64,000 bases of DNA, taken from positions 1,431,150 through 1,495,149 of the forward strand of contig JANAVB010016200.1 in the NCBI GenBank assembly GCA_029216955.1, read 5' to 3'. The position numbers were made by a program, and so were the translations under genes. How positions within the stretch are numbered: position 1 is the first letter of the stretch; every line of letters starts with the position of its first letter. Positions 10,333-20,080 of the stretch are shown one piece after another. Below the pieces are notes generated by a model. It was not told the origin of the DNA and searched no databases. It worked only from the letters and a program-made list of their open reading frames with translations. Source of the DNA: Iris pallida (Eukaryota; Streptophyta; Magnoliopsida; Asparagales; Iridaceae).

Positions 10333-12950
10333 CATCCCAATCATCATCCTCAAATTCAAGAGCTGGTTCGTCTGATGGAATGCGATCTTGATCAGCAGTG
10401 GATACAGTAGTAGTACCCTCCGTAACTTGTGCCTTGGACGGCAAAGATAAATGAAGCGAGGTTCTAAGACTTCCAGGAGACAAAAGTGTTACAGCTCCTG
10501 ATCCAACTGTCTGTGGAGGGGCTGAAGACCCTTCTCCAGGATGGACTGAGGAAAGACCGACAAGAGGATCTTCTTCAATGTCCTCTTCTGGAGTGTGAAT
10601 GCTTCGCTTGGAAGGCCCTTTTGTAGTAGACCTCTTCCTTTTTTCTGGAGTCTTTACTGGAGACGTGGCGATTGTACTCTATTTTCTTTTTCGGCCTTTA
10701 CCAATAATGATAGGTTCTGCAGCTGGTTCTCCAACTCCTGACGGGATAACTACTAGAAATGGATCGGGGATGCCAGTATCGTCAGGGATGTCTGCTGGTA
10801 CCCTGACCTGCTCCTCAATATCCCCTTCTTTAGGCCACCTCAGACTACCCTTCATATTGTAACCATGGGCAAAGAAACGAATTGAAGCATAGAAGTGGGC
10901 ATACGTATGGAGTATACGTAATTCTGTAGTGCTAGTGGCAGTCGAAATTCTAAATTTAGTACCAGTCCGAGCAGCACCAAAATACCTCCAACCTCTAGCT
11001 CCGTCAAGTAATTTCCCATAATAACGAAAATTAGTTAAAGGATTACCAACATAAAGTTGGTCGTACCCAAATTGGTGAGCAAACCTACTGGGTAAGTATG
11101 GTTCGAACGCACAATTATCTTCGTTTCTGTACATCAGATGAGATGGTCTGATGCACTGAAGCCACCTAAAGACTAACTGTGGCAATACAACTCTTCCTTC
11201 TACTTCATCTTCAAACTGGACACCGAAGCAATCTGCTGGAACATGCGGTCGGGTACAAAAGAAGTTCCAACCGTATGAATAATTCAAAACTGCTCGGGTA
11301 TCCGCCACAGTTGTAGCAATCCATATAGCTTTGCTGAATTTTTGGAGGAAGACCTCCGCATCATCGCCTGGGCCCGGCGGTAATAATCTGCAGTTGTGAT
11401 GCAACAACCAGCCCATCAGATAAGTGTAGGGCATCTCTACTCTAGGAAAAACATTCCGATGAGGAGCATTGTTGATTAACTCCTCACCGAAGGTTCTTAA
11501 ACCTGCATTTATCCGATACACCATGGCCGACATCAGGTTGATCCTGACTTTAAATACTAGACGTACTGCTGGCCATAGTACACTGCGATGAATTCTGTCA
11601 ACAGTACCAATACCCGGTACAACCCATCTTCTCAACCATAAAGAAAGAAAACCTGCCAGCAAAGCTCTCCGAGAGATTTTTTGACTACCATATCTGAGGA
11701 AGCTCAAGGCTTCAGTTCCTGCAGGAAATTCCCCAGTCTTCATAGACAGATATTTATTCGGGAATTTATAAGTAACCATCATATCCCGAACCTTGTTGGA
11801 AGGGATTGTCGAATCTATGTTGATTACTGGAGCTTTGTTTTCTTGAAACCTTTCTTTATCTTCCTTGGAGATCTTATCCTTGTGGAAGAAAAGATAAGTC
11901 GTCCATTTGTTGATATACGCCAAATGGGATGTACTTTCATGCATCGTGGTACAAATCAGGTAGTGGCACATCAGTTCTTCGTATGTCTCGATTAACTGAG
12001 GGTTAACTCCTCTGATTTCAGCAAGCTCCATGTTGGAGGGAACGTATTCTTCATATGGGGCCTCCTCCATTGGCAGCTTCGAGATAAACTGCATCTCATG
12101 AAGGGCAAGACCCATTTCACCTTTCGGGGTGGCAAAAGTTCCAGTTGAACTTAAATATAGCTCCATCAAGGCCAGAAATAAGTTTCCATTCGGAGGAATA
12201 CCATAGCTGGTGGAAGCTACTGCTTCGTATAAGCCAATATCTTTCAACTCTTCCTCAAAGTTCTTCATCATCCAAAGGCTTATCTGAATCCAACTCTGGT
12301 TGAATGGAGTCAACCATCCTGGCAGTCTGGGGCTGGTTTGTGGATATAATACAGCTTCCTTCATAAATTTATTGACAAACATCGGGGTTTGAACTGGCTG
12401 TATTAAGCCCGAATCTTCGCTAGGGTTAGAGCCTGGCATAAGGCCGAAGATAGAAGTAACACCTCCATTGGGAACACTAGCAAAGTATCCCATATCATTG
12501 GCACGCTCTCTCTCTTAAAGACAATTCTACCCGGGCGTCCGTGACTATTGGGAGTCAAATTCCACAACATTTGTCGAGGATGAGTAGCATGGACGAATGC
12601 CGATAAACGATAATCTCTGTCCATATCTGGAAGATACATAGCTCTATTCCCAAATTTAAAAACCCAAGACTCTTTCTTGGGGTGTATCTGGGATTCACAA
12701 TCAATGGCATCTCCAAATAGGAAGGCTGGTTTTGCGAAGTGTTGTCCGTCTAGTAAATTCAACAATTCCCCATTTATCATGGATAACAATAATCTATCCC
12801 CTTGAGATGCTATCAACTGTGCCCTCTCTGCCGGATACTCGGGGTTCGACTGAGGAAATTGGATATGAGATAAATCTTTCAAATAGTTCGAACCTACCAT
12901 GCCAACTGATGATCCGAAAACTTCAGCGAGGGGGTGAATTTGCAGATCCA
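10333..12950 (-). pseudogene. Antisense gene of A, exon 2: plant mobile domain (PMD) protein
   Basis: The core LYLSSTGTFATPKGEMGLAL (about 12090-12160) fits the PMD signature hTxTFxxPxGEMxxxLxDV known from MAIN/MAIL1 proteins and from transposon-encoded relatives. Downstream blocks LWLRRWVVPG, SAMVYRI and YLMGWLLHHN are shared with the copies in B and C. The exon carries a -1 frameshift in an AG run near 12500-12515 and a TAG at 10679-10681. Beyond that TAG the same frame continues as a basic/acidic tail (TPEKRKRSTTKGPSKR). Extra antisense ORFs between pol and the 3' LTR are known for Tat-lineage elements. The function of the PMD is not established; cellular PMD proteins act in silencing. Confidence 0.75.
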
Positions 12951-13360
12951 CTGGTGAAATAACAAAAGAGATCAAGTTAGTTCGAAGTTTAATTAGAGAG
13001 TTGATGAAAAGCTTATGTAGTATTTGTTCGACAAAATCTCTCAAAAAGATTGGTCAACGTTACGCTACCACACAGTAACATGAGCGTAATACAACTTTTT
13101 ACGCTGGCATGTACGAACATGAGCGTAGTTAAGTTTTACGCTAGCATATCAACTGTGGGCATAAAACCAAATTTTACGCTGACACGTCTAATGTGGGCGT
13201 ATTCTTGTTAATTTTACGCTAACACGAACAACGTGGGCGTACAATGTTATTTTAACTTTACGCTAACACGTACAACGTGGGCGTAAAAAGCTGAAAGATT
13301 AGTTTGTCTTCTTCTTCCCCGACGGATTTGTTTTCTCTCAACCGAAGATTAGGGTTTTAC
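12951..13360 (-). other. Intron 1 of the antisense gene (A) with six-unit hairpin array
   Basis: The donor reads ATAG|GTAAAA and the acceptor TTTCACCAG|TGG on the minus strand. The join is phase 1, the same phase and position as in B and C. Plus-strand units at about 13060-13089, 13100-13127, 13134-13176, 13175-13201, 13215-13241 and 13257-13287 pair TACGC(T) with (A/G)GCGTA as outer stem, with a 2-base bulge and an inner stem. Inner stems differ but still pair: CATGT/ACATG, CACGT/ATGTG (with a wobble), CACG/CGTG, CACGT/ACGTG. Confidence 0.75.
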
Positions 13361-13505
13361 CTATCATAGGCGGAGCCACGGCAGGGTTAGGGCTTCGTTG
13401 TGGTAGTGATGACTGAGCAGGGGTTTTCATATGATCAGTCGAAGAGGAATCAATGGCTGGTTTCTTCCCTTTGCTACCGGCGGTGGATGATTTCTTAGGA
13501 GCCAT
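13361..13505 (-). pseudogene. Antisense gene of A, exon 1: basic N-terminus
   Basis: ATG at 13503-13505 starts MAPKKSSTAGSKGKKPAID, a Lys/Ser-rich leader that could be a nuclear localisation signal. B starts MSPKAAKRSAKGKK and C starts MAPKTPRGGAGKGKEK, so the exon is conserved. It lies about 80 bases downstream of a minus-strand TATA box. Confidence 0.7.
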
Positions 13506-13737
13506 CAGAATCAGAGTTTCGAAGAAAGAAAAGACAAAGAGATTCAAGAAGACGAGCAAAAGTGTTTTCTCTCTCTAAAATAGACCTATTTATAAGAAAG
13601 ATTCAAAACCGACTGTTGGATATCCCTATAATTACGTCGACTGTTGGACATCCCCGCTTTTACGCATATGGCTGTTGCGTATCCCAAATTTTACGCTGGC
13701 AGGTCAAATATCAACTTTTACGCTTCTGTTCAAAGTA
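13506..13737 (-). promoter_or_regulatory. Antisense promoter of element A
   Basis: Minus-strand TATA box TATAAATA at 13587-13594, with TTTTACGC or GCGTA motifs upstream of it (about 13659, 13676, 13688, 13716). These are the same motifs as in the LTR's U3. The region lies in the element body, not in the LTR. Confidence 0.65.
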
Positions 13738-13778
13738 TTTCAAATATTGGAGATATTTGAAAACTTTGAAGGGGGTCT
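13738..13778 (+). other. Polypurine tract of A with adjoining perfect hairpin
   Basis: The PPT TTGAAGGGGGTCT (13766-13778) abuts the 3' LTR. Just 5' of it, TTTCAAATAT (13738-13747) and ATATTTGAAA (13753-13762) form a 10-bp stem with a 5-base loop. C has a different stem at the same place and B a weak one. The PPT primes plus-strand DNA synthesis (family knowledge). Confidence 0.8.
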
Positions 13779-14903
13779 TGTAGGAGCGTAAAAAGTGCTT
13801 CAAAGAAAGAGTCATCTCATTCATAAATGATCTGCTTTACGCCTAGAGGAATGGGTAATCCCTTTACGCCCAAGATTAGGCTAATCGCTTTATGACTAAG
13901 CAAGTTGATCATTTTACGCTCGGGGTTACACCCATGGTTTTACGCCAAGGACAGAGCAGTCTACTTCACGCTGGACAAAGCTGTCAAATCTAGCATTTAA
14001 TACAAATTCTGACATGAAGATATTAATGATGGCATTTACCACAGAATTCAATGGGATTTGTCTTATACAAAAACCATTGTTGTCGTTTATGGAGATCGAG
14101 CTACTTTACGCTCATTGAACGGTTTCTTTTACGCACGGAGTTTTATATGAGTTCTTACGCTCACAAAACAATGTGTGCGTAAAGTCTATTTGAGCCATTT
14201 TACGCTCAAGGTTACTCAATAACCACTTTACGCAGGGAACCTATGACAGAGCTATTCTACGCTCATCTCTCTGTTTTACGCTCAGAGGATGTTGGAGCTG
14301 TTTTTTACGCCCTATTCTTTCTGGCCAGTATAGAACGTGGTCTGCTTACATGGCCTTCATGCCATATATTTTGAAGAACGTGTGTACATGCATCCTATTC
14401 TCACTGAAATGATGGGACGCGTGTCAACATATGCAAAGGATGACTCTGATCATGGGTGGCAGTTGTTAGCGTAAAGACAGATTTTGGTGTCTTTTTACGC
14501 ACAGAAGCCCCAGTCTATAAATAGACTCATTTTTCTCAAACAGGACAGACAGAGAGAGAACAGGAGAGAATACAGAGATCAAGACTTCGAGATTTTGATT
14601 CTCCAGAACATTCTTCTTCAATTTTTCTTCCAGAACAGAGTAAAGCAAAGCAGGAAAGCATTCGGCCTCGCCATCAGTGCCCAAGTGCGTCGATACCTTT
14701 CTGGTGACTTAGTTCTTCCAAGTTGTTCTACTTCAAGCAGTGATCTTCTTCATCATCATATGGTCCAAGGAACAAAGTGATCATTTACGAATCAGACTTC
14801 CATAGCAATACTTTCCCAGAATCAAATTTGTACTTCTTGTACTTTTTCTCGTTTTATTTTCAAAATCCAACACTTTTGTTTGGCAATTTTGTTAAGTGAA
14901 ACA
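13779..14903 (+). repeat. 3' LTR of element A
   Basis: 1125 bp, collinear with 1463-2587, with TATA box TATAAATA at 14516-14523 and the same TTTACGC array upstream. It ends AAGTGAAACA and is followed by the TATAT duplication. Confidence 0.95.
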
Positions 14904-15233
14904 TATATATCTCATCTTTAGGTCTGTGATTTCACTCTGAGCCAGATTACACAGTTGACATATTCCACCCGGTCTCAGGCGAGTACATTCTCTGATAATA
15001 TTTCTGTTTTATGATATCATCTATGTTTTTTGTATTTAGTGTAGATATTCATGTTCTCTTGACATATTATCCACACGGATTGGTATTTGTCTGGATTCTG
15101 TCATGAGATATTATTTCTTGTATTATTGGTATATCTTGTGCAAGTCTTTCTTGTTCCTTGTGTATTGTATAGACACGATTCCTGCGAGGCTAGCTACCCT
15201 CTCAGAGAATCACGTGTCATGATGTGCCATGGT
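14904..15233 (+). repeat. Tekay-like LTR, middle segment between A and B
   Basis: Starts with the right TATAT duplication of A and ends with ATGGT (15229-15233), the left duplication of B. It is matched in inverse orientation at about 45020-45330 (shared GTCTCAGGCGAGTACATT, TTGTGCAAG and GGATTGGTAT blocks) without either insertion, which confirms that A and B landed in one LTR. No gene is seen. Confidence 0.75.
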
Positions 15234-15998
15234 TGTGGTCACACACAAAAAAAAAAGAAGAAAATACTGTCTTTTCTTTTATTGGCGCAAGACACTACAA
15301 ATCGAGTACGCCTGAGAGATCCTGCGCTGAGGATCCCCGAGTACAAAAAAGAATTCTAGGGAATGGGACGATGGATATCGAGCGGCAGTTGCTCCTTTAC
15401 TCCGTCGACACTTCGATTACAAAAGTGGAAAAAAACTAAAGAAAATTGCTAACTCTCGGCTCACTGGCGAGAAGTGCAACAATTTGGCTCTTAAAAATGC
15501 TCTCCATTCTCTGTGTATGAAGAGGGATGAGGCCCCCCTTTTATAGTTATTCTCGGGCTGGAATGACGTTATGCGTCCACATCAGGAAACACGCTGGTTC
15601 TTATGTGGGCGCATAGTCCTGTTTTGGGCGTATAGAATATAGGCGCATACAGGCTGCGAGATCGTGGGTTGGTCGTAGTGTTGACGTGGCGGCATGCTTC
15701 GGTGCACGACTGTTCGTGGAGACTGACGTGGCCATGTGCTTCGGTGCACGTTTTGATCGTGGCTTTGACTGAGTCAGACTTGGGCGCATAGCCATGTCTC
15801 AGGCTATGCGCCCTCCTTTCGGAGGAGCTAGTATTGGACGCATGGAGCTACACTTAACTGGGCGCATGGAGTTATACTGACTGGGTGCATGTAGCTTCAT
15901 TCAGTGGGCACATAGAATCATACTGACTGGGCGCATGGAGCTACTCTTGACTTGGGCGCATGGAGCTGTATTTGCTAAAAAAAATTTATGGTTCTACA
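15234..15998 (-). repeat. 3' LTR of element B (left copy)
   Basis: The plus-strand view starts TGTGGTCACAC and ends GGTTCTACA. The minus-strand TATA box TATAAAAG is at 15538-15545. The U3 part (about 15560-15998) is packed with GGGCGCATAG / TATGCGCCC units (for example near 15604, 15785, 15806, 15866 and 15955) and variants such as GGGTGCAT and GGGCACATA. Confidence 0.92.
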
Positions 15999-16040
15999 GG
16001 ACCCCCTTCAAAGTTTTCGACACTTGAACAAGTTCAAAAT
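15999..16040 (-). other. Polypurine tract of B with weak adjoining hairpin
   Basis: Minus-strand TTGAAGGGGGTCC at 15999-16011 precedes the 3' LTR. TTGAA (16024-16028) and TTCAA (16033-16037) form a short stem beside it. The position matches the stronger PPT hairpins of A and C. Confidence 0.6.
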
Positions 16041-16442
16041 ACTTTGAAAGAAGCATGGATCGTCTTCTCGCGAGGCACTGGGCACATAACACGGCCGTCT
16101 CCTTCGGGCGTATAGTATTTGGCCAACCTGTCAGGGAGACACGACTGTTGAGATTTTCCTCGAAATCCGAACTGACAGATTCATCGGAATAGAATTTGAA
16201 GCGGTCCATCATTTATATGTCGTCCACGTCAGCAAGAGACAGTCGCATAAAATACAGAGAGCTGGTCCTTTACGTGGGCGCATAGGCTGCAAAGGACGCA
16301 TACACCACAATGGGGGCATAGAGTATGTGGACGGATAGAAAGTGGCCCGTGCCTATAAATAGACCCTGAGGAGAGAGAAACTTCATTATTCCTTTCTCTT
16401 TGAATTTTTTAGAAGACTCTTCGTCTTCTTTCTTTGAGAATC
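16041..16442 (+). promoter_or_regulatory. Antisense promoter of element B
   Basis: Plus-strand TATA box TATAAATA at 16354-16361, about 80 bases before the ATG at 16443. Upstream are GGGCGTATAG, GGGCGCATAGG, GGACGCATA and GGGGGCATAG, the same motif family as in B's U3. Confidence 0.65.
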
Positions 16443-16545
16443 ATGTCTCCCAAGGCCGCCAAGAGATCCGCAAAGGGCAAGAAGGCTGCGTCGAGTGGCT
16501 CTCCTCCTGTGGCAGAGTCCTCGGCAGTCCAGGACCCGATTTTAG
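16443..16545 (+). pseudogene. Antisense gene of B, exon 1: basic N-terminus
   Basis: ATG at 16443 gives MSPKAAKRSAKGKKAASSG, then an acidic/hydrophobic end (VQDPIL). The donor TTAG|GTGAGG follows in phase 1. It is equivalent to exon 1 in A and C. Confidence 0.65.
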
Positions 16546-16920
16546 GTGAGGGCATACTTCAAAAAATGAAGTCTCGAGCGTTAATTTGCGACGCCTGGAC
16601 TTATCTTCTGCTTGGGCGCTTGCGTCTAGGGTAACATACTTCTGTGAGCATTACTATGCGTCCACAGAAGTCGTGTGCCAGCACTGTGGTGTGCTATGCG
16701 CCCACGTGTTACCACGTTATGTGCCCCTTAAGCTGTGGCATGTCATGCGCCCATGCACTGTTAGTGTGTTATGCGCCCGCATGTCTTGTTTTGGGCGTAT
16801 ATCCTTTTGGGCACCTAGCCCTTTTGGGCGCATAGCCCTTTTGGGCACATAGAAACCCTTCAGAACTTAGTTTTTCCTGTAATTTTTTTCTAAGTCTGAC
16901 TGTCTTTCTGCCCCTTGAAG
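16546..16920 (+). other. Intron 1 of the antisense gene (B), rich in ATGCGCC motifs
   Basis: 375 bases from GTGAGG to CCCCTTGAAG with a pyrimidine-rich end. The join is phase 1 (DPIL to VNMFVPEFDG). It contains about eight TATGCGCCC / GGGCGCAT units between 16610 and 16860, with short hairpins between some of them (CGTG/CACG near 16705, CACT/AGTG near 16757). The motif is arranged as direct repeats rather than as the nested stems seen in A and C. Confidence 0.6.
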
Positions 16921-18640
16921 TGAACATGTTTGTCCCGGAGTTTGATGGAATTCCTTTCGGCTCTGCTTACCAGGCCCTTGACACTAGTCCCATAACAAGT
17001 ATGATCAGCATGGTTAAAGCCAAGATTGATCAAAATCAGCCTACGGAGCGGACCCTCGCCATACTTGAACAGGATAAGTCCTTCCTGAGACAGATGATAA
17101 ATGACGAAAAGTTCAAGGGTGGAGGGGCACGTTGCTTCAAGAAGTCGTATTTCCTGTTTGGTGATAGCGTAGGTTTTAAAGATGGCAAAATCATACGTTT
17201 GAGAATCCCCATGGTGATCAATCCGAAAAATCAGAGGACATGGTTACCGTCGATGGAGCGTCATTATCCTTTGTCTGCTTTTACTGCCTCAGCGGTGCGG
17301 CGACGGATGAAGTGGGACCTAACTCCTGAGCTTTCCGGAGTCATTTTTGGAAGAATACAGTTCGACTCAGGCATCTTATTCGGGGTTCTGCGTCTTATTC
17401 TATGAGGGGACTGCAACTTGGTGCCGTAGTGAATGATATTTTGGCTAACCTTCATACTTACGATGCTGGCAAGCTTTGCCATTTGATGATGACGGAGGAC
17501 GTGTCATATCCCGCAGGAAAAATGCGGATGGAAGGCTGGAAGGATCAATCTTTGTTCTGGAGCAATCTCACCGGCTGGATACTTTCTACATATGAAGCCA
17601 CCCTGAAGGCTGCTGGCCTTTACTATGCTATTAGGGCCACTCAACATGGTGTTAGGGTCAACTGGTCAATGTTTGTCTCTTTAGCTGAATTATATAACCT
17701 TCACACCTGTACTTTCTTTACTCCGATGGGGGAGATGGGATTGCCTCTCCATGAGATGCAGGAAGTGTCGAAGCTTTCCTGGGGTACGGAGCCCTATGAA
17801 GAATACGTGCCTTGTGATGAAGAACTCCGAGATCTGGAGAGAAAAAACTCCGGGATGGTTGACGTATACAAGGAATTGCTCTGCCACCTTCTGATCTGTC
17901 ATAGGATTAATAAGAAAGGGAGAACCGAGGGAGCCAATCCCCACACGAGAGCCTGGATAGGCTATATCTTTGTCCAAGGAGAAGGAGAAGATCCAGCCTC
18001 CTTTTTAATCTTAAAACCCATGACCAAGTCTGATATAGAAGCCCGGATGGCGGATTATGAGACATCGGATACTGAGGACAGTGATAATCCTGAGTCTTCG
18101 ATTGGCCACTACTTTCGTCAGGCCGAACATCCGTTGTCGGAGAAAGCTGTGCTGGCAGCTTTCTTAATGATCTGGCTTCGTGACTACATGGTCCCTGTAG
18201 GTTCAGGGTCCATTGAGAGAATAAGCCGAGTTATGATACTTCCGGCTGTAAAGATGGCGTTCGAATACCATCTTGTACTACTTCCCGCGATGGTTTGTGC
18301 CATTGGATGAGGTCTATGGGACTTCATCAGGGATGCGGTAACAACCGACGACAGGCCTCACTTTGCCCGAACCGAACTTCCGTATCATTTCATGATGGGG
18401 TGGCTGCTACTACATTGTCCTTCCCTAATGAATGTTGGATTGGTGGCAGATTCTTTGGCGGGAGACTCTTTTCTTCGTAGATTTTGCGATACAAATTGGA
18501 CCGTCACAGGCGTGCCTGCTTGCAGAAGGGCCTTAGGCTCCTTACAGAACTATGAGTTCTTCAGAGTATCTACTCCGTTCGGCAGCAGAAATGTAGGAGA
18601 TGTCTTAGTGGATGAGGGGTTTCATGCCACTAATTTGATT
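16921..18640 (+). pseudogene. Antisense gene of B, exon 2: PMD protein, truncated by element D
   Basis: PMD signature NLHTCTFFTPMGEMGLPLHE at about 17697-17760, followed by PYEEYVPCDEE, LMIWLRDYMVP and FMMGWLLLHC blocks matching A and C. There is a frameshift near 17400 and a TGA at 18308-18310, where a CGA arginine codon would fit a CpG deamination. At about 18640 the reading frame passes directly into the end of a Tekay pol gene, so the PMD C-terminus is lost. Confidence 0.75.
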
Positions 18641-18873
18641 GCTGGGGAGATTCTGGATCGCCGAGAGAAGGTACTGAGAAAGTAGGTGATACCCTTGGTT
18701 TGCGTCACATGGAGGCATCATTCTCCAAGAGAGTCTACCTGGAAGCGGGAGGATGAGATGCGCGAGCGATACCCTTATCTTTTTGGACCGTGAGGTATGA
18801 TTGTCTATCCTTCTCATCAGTTAGTTTCGCCTTTCAATTTCGAGGACAAAATTTTTTTTAAGGAGGGTAGATT
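18641..18873 (+). pseudogene. Orphan chromodomain end of a second Tekay copy
   Basis: EILDRREKVLRK, stop, then VTWRHHSPRESTW..ERYPYLFGP and a PPT-like AAGGAGGGTAGATT match 27913-28149 almost base for base. It sits immediately upstream of D's left LTR and is cut off on its left by B's PMD exon. Confidence 0.85.
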
Positions 18874-19609
18874 TGTCACTACCACATTTCTAGTTTGAGG
18901 GTATTTTTGTCATTTTAAATTTATTTGAATTTAATATATATTATTTGGAATTTAATATAATTATTAGAATGGTGTGATTTAAATATTATTTAATTGATTG
19001 CCATGTGATTGATATTAGCCCTAACCTAGTTTGGACCTAACCTAGATTAGTCATAGTTGGTCTAGTTAGCCATGGTTAGTATTAGTTAGTATTGGTTAGT
19101 TGGGTTAAGTCATGATTAGTTATAATGAAATGGGTTGCAACTTAACTAAAAGGAAAACCTAGATTTCTAGCCATTGAATAGATTAGATGTGATGAGAGCC
19201 CTTGGATTGATTCCCCAAAACCTTAAACCTAGCATTGGTGGCCGGCCCCCTAGGGAACAACACCCTATAAAATCCCTCCCAAAATAGTAGCCTCCTTTGT
19301 TCATTCCATCATTTGCAAGAACAAGGTTTGTCCCCATTTAAAACTCTTCCTATTTTAATCAATAGTGATCCTTTTTCATTAAAATTTCTTCTATGGTGAC
19401 ATAAGTAGTGTCCCCCTACTGTTCATGGAGATTATTGACAGGTTTGACACAATTTGGGGCTTTGAGCTAGCTAGTGGAGATCTCATTTTTGAAGGTTTCA
19501 TTGTGGAAGAACACCCATAGGTAACTTTCTATTCCCTCCACCAAATTTTGATTTCTTTGCATGGATAGGAAGCCCTAGGTGTCCTCTCACTGTAGGGATA
19601 GGTTTTGCA

Positions 19610-20080
19610 GACTTTCGTGTCCTTTATGTGTCCATATCGGACACGTATCAGTGTAGTTACGTAGGTGTTCGACGAAATGCCACAGTGGGTATTTCGATCG
19701 AGTTTTCAATTTGTGTTTGAATAGGAATTCATTTTTTATTGTCGCTTAGGGTTTTCTAAGTGACTGAGGTGATTTCGTATCGTTTTAGTGTCGAGTCGGA
19801 CCCGTGGACACGGCCATGCACGGGCGGACAACAGTGCCCTGCTGTTCGTGTGTTCGTGTAGGAGCTGTAGGACACATGGGCACGTGTCCTTTGATACGGA
19901 GCTCGGGGCAGTGTCTGACACGACACTCCCCAAGTCTCGTGTCCCTTGGTTTTGTGTCGGGTGAGGAACTGACCTGCACAGGACACGGGGGGCACAGCTA
20001 CTGAACCAGTTCAGTGTACACTGGTTTGAGAAGTGTTTGGATACTCTGTGTCCTGTTTTTGGACACGATGGTAAGTTTAT
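19610..20080 (+). repeat. GTGTCC/GGACAC inverted-pair cluster in D's LTR
   Basis: More than ten CGTGTC or GACACG units, several as facing pairs: GTGTCC..GGACAC near 19628-19646, AGGACAC..GTGTCCT near 19869-19890, and GTGTCC..GGACAC near 20048-20066. The right LTR repeats the block at about 28890-29360. It lies about 350 bases downstream of the TATA box, so it would be in the transcript leader. Confidence 0.55.

Larger units (their letters stand above)
1463..14903 (+). mobile_element. Element A: Tat-lineage Ty3/gypsy retrotransposon lacking RT-INT
   Basis: The element is bounded by two 1125-bp LTRs and a TATAT target-site duplication. Its order is LTR, PBS, ORF1-Gag, protease with G-patch-like tail, hairpin block, antisense PMD/coiled-coil gene, PPT, LTR. 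No reverse transcriptase, RNase H or integrase is present: the coding region stops at 8090, where B and C go on into RT. By eye the LTRs differ at about 11 of 1125 positions, so the insertion is recent. A must have been mobilised in trans or have lost its pol afterwards. It is inserted in an older Tekay-like LTR. Confidence 0.92.

Noticed and set aside
15087..15439. ORFs at 15087-15439 and 42570-42844
   Set aside because: Fall in B's LTR copies and flank; duplication reflects the LTR pair.
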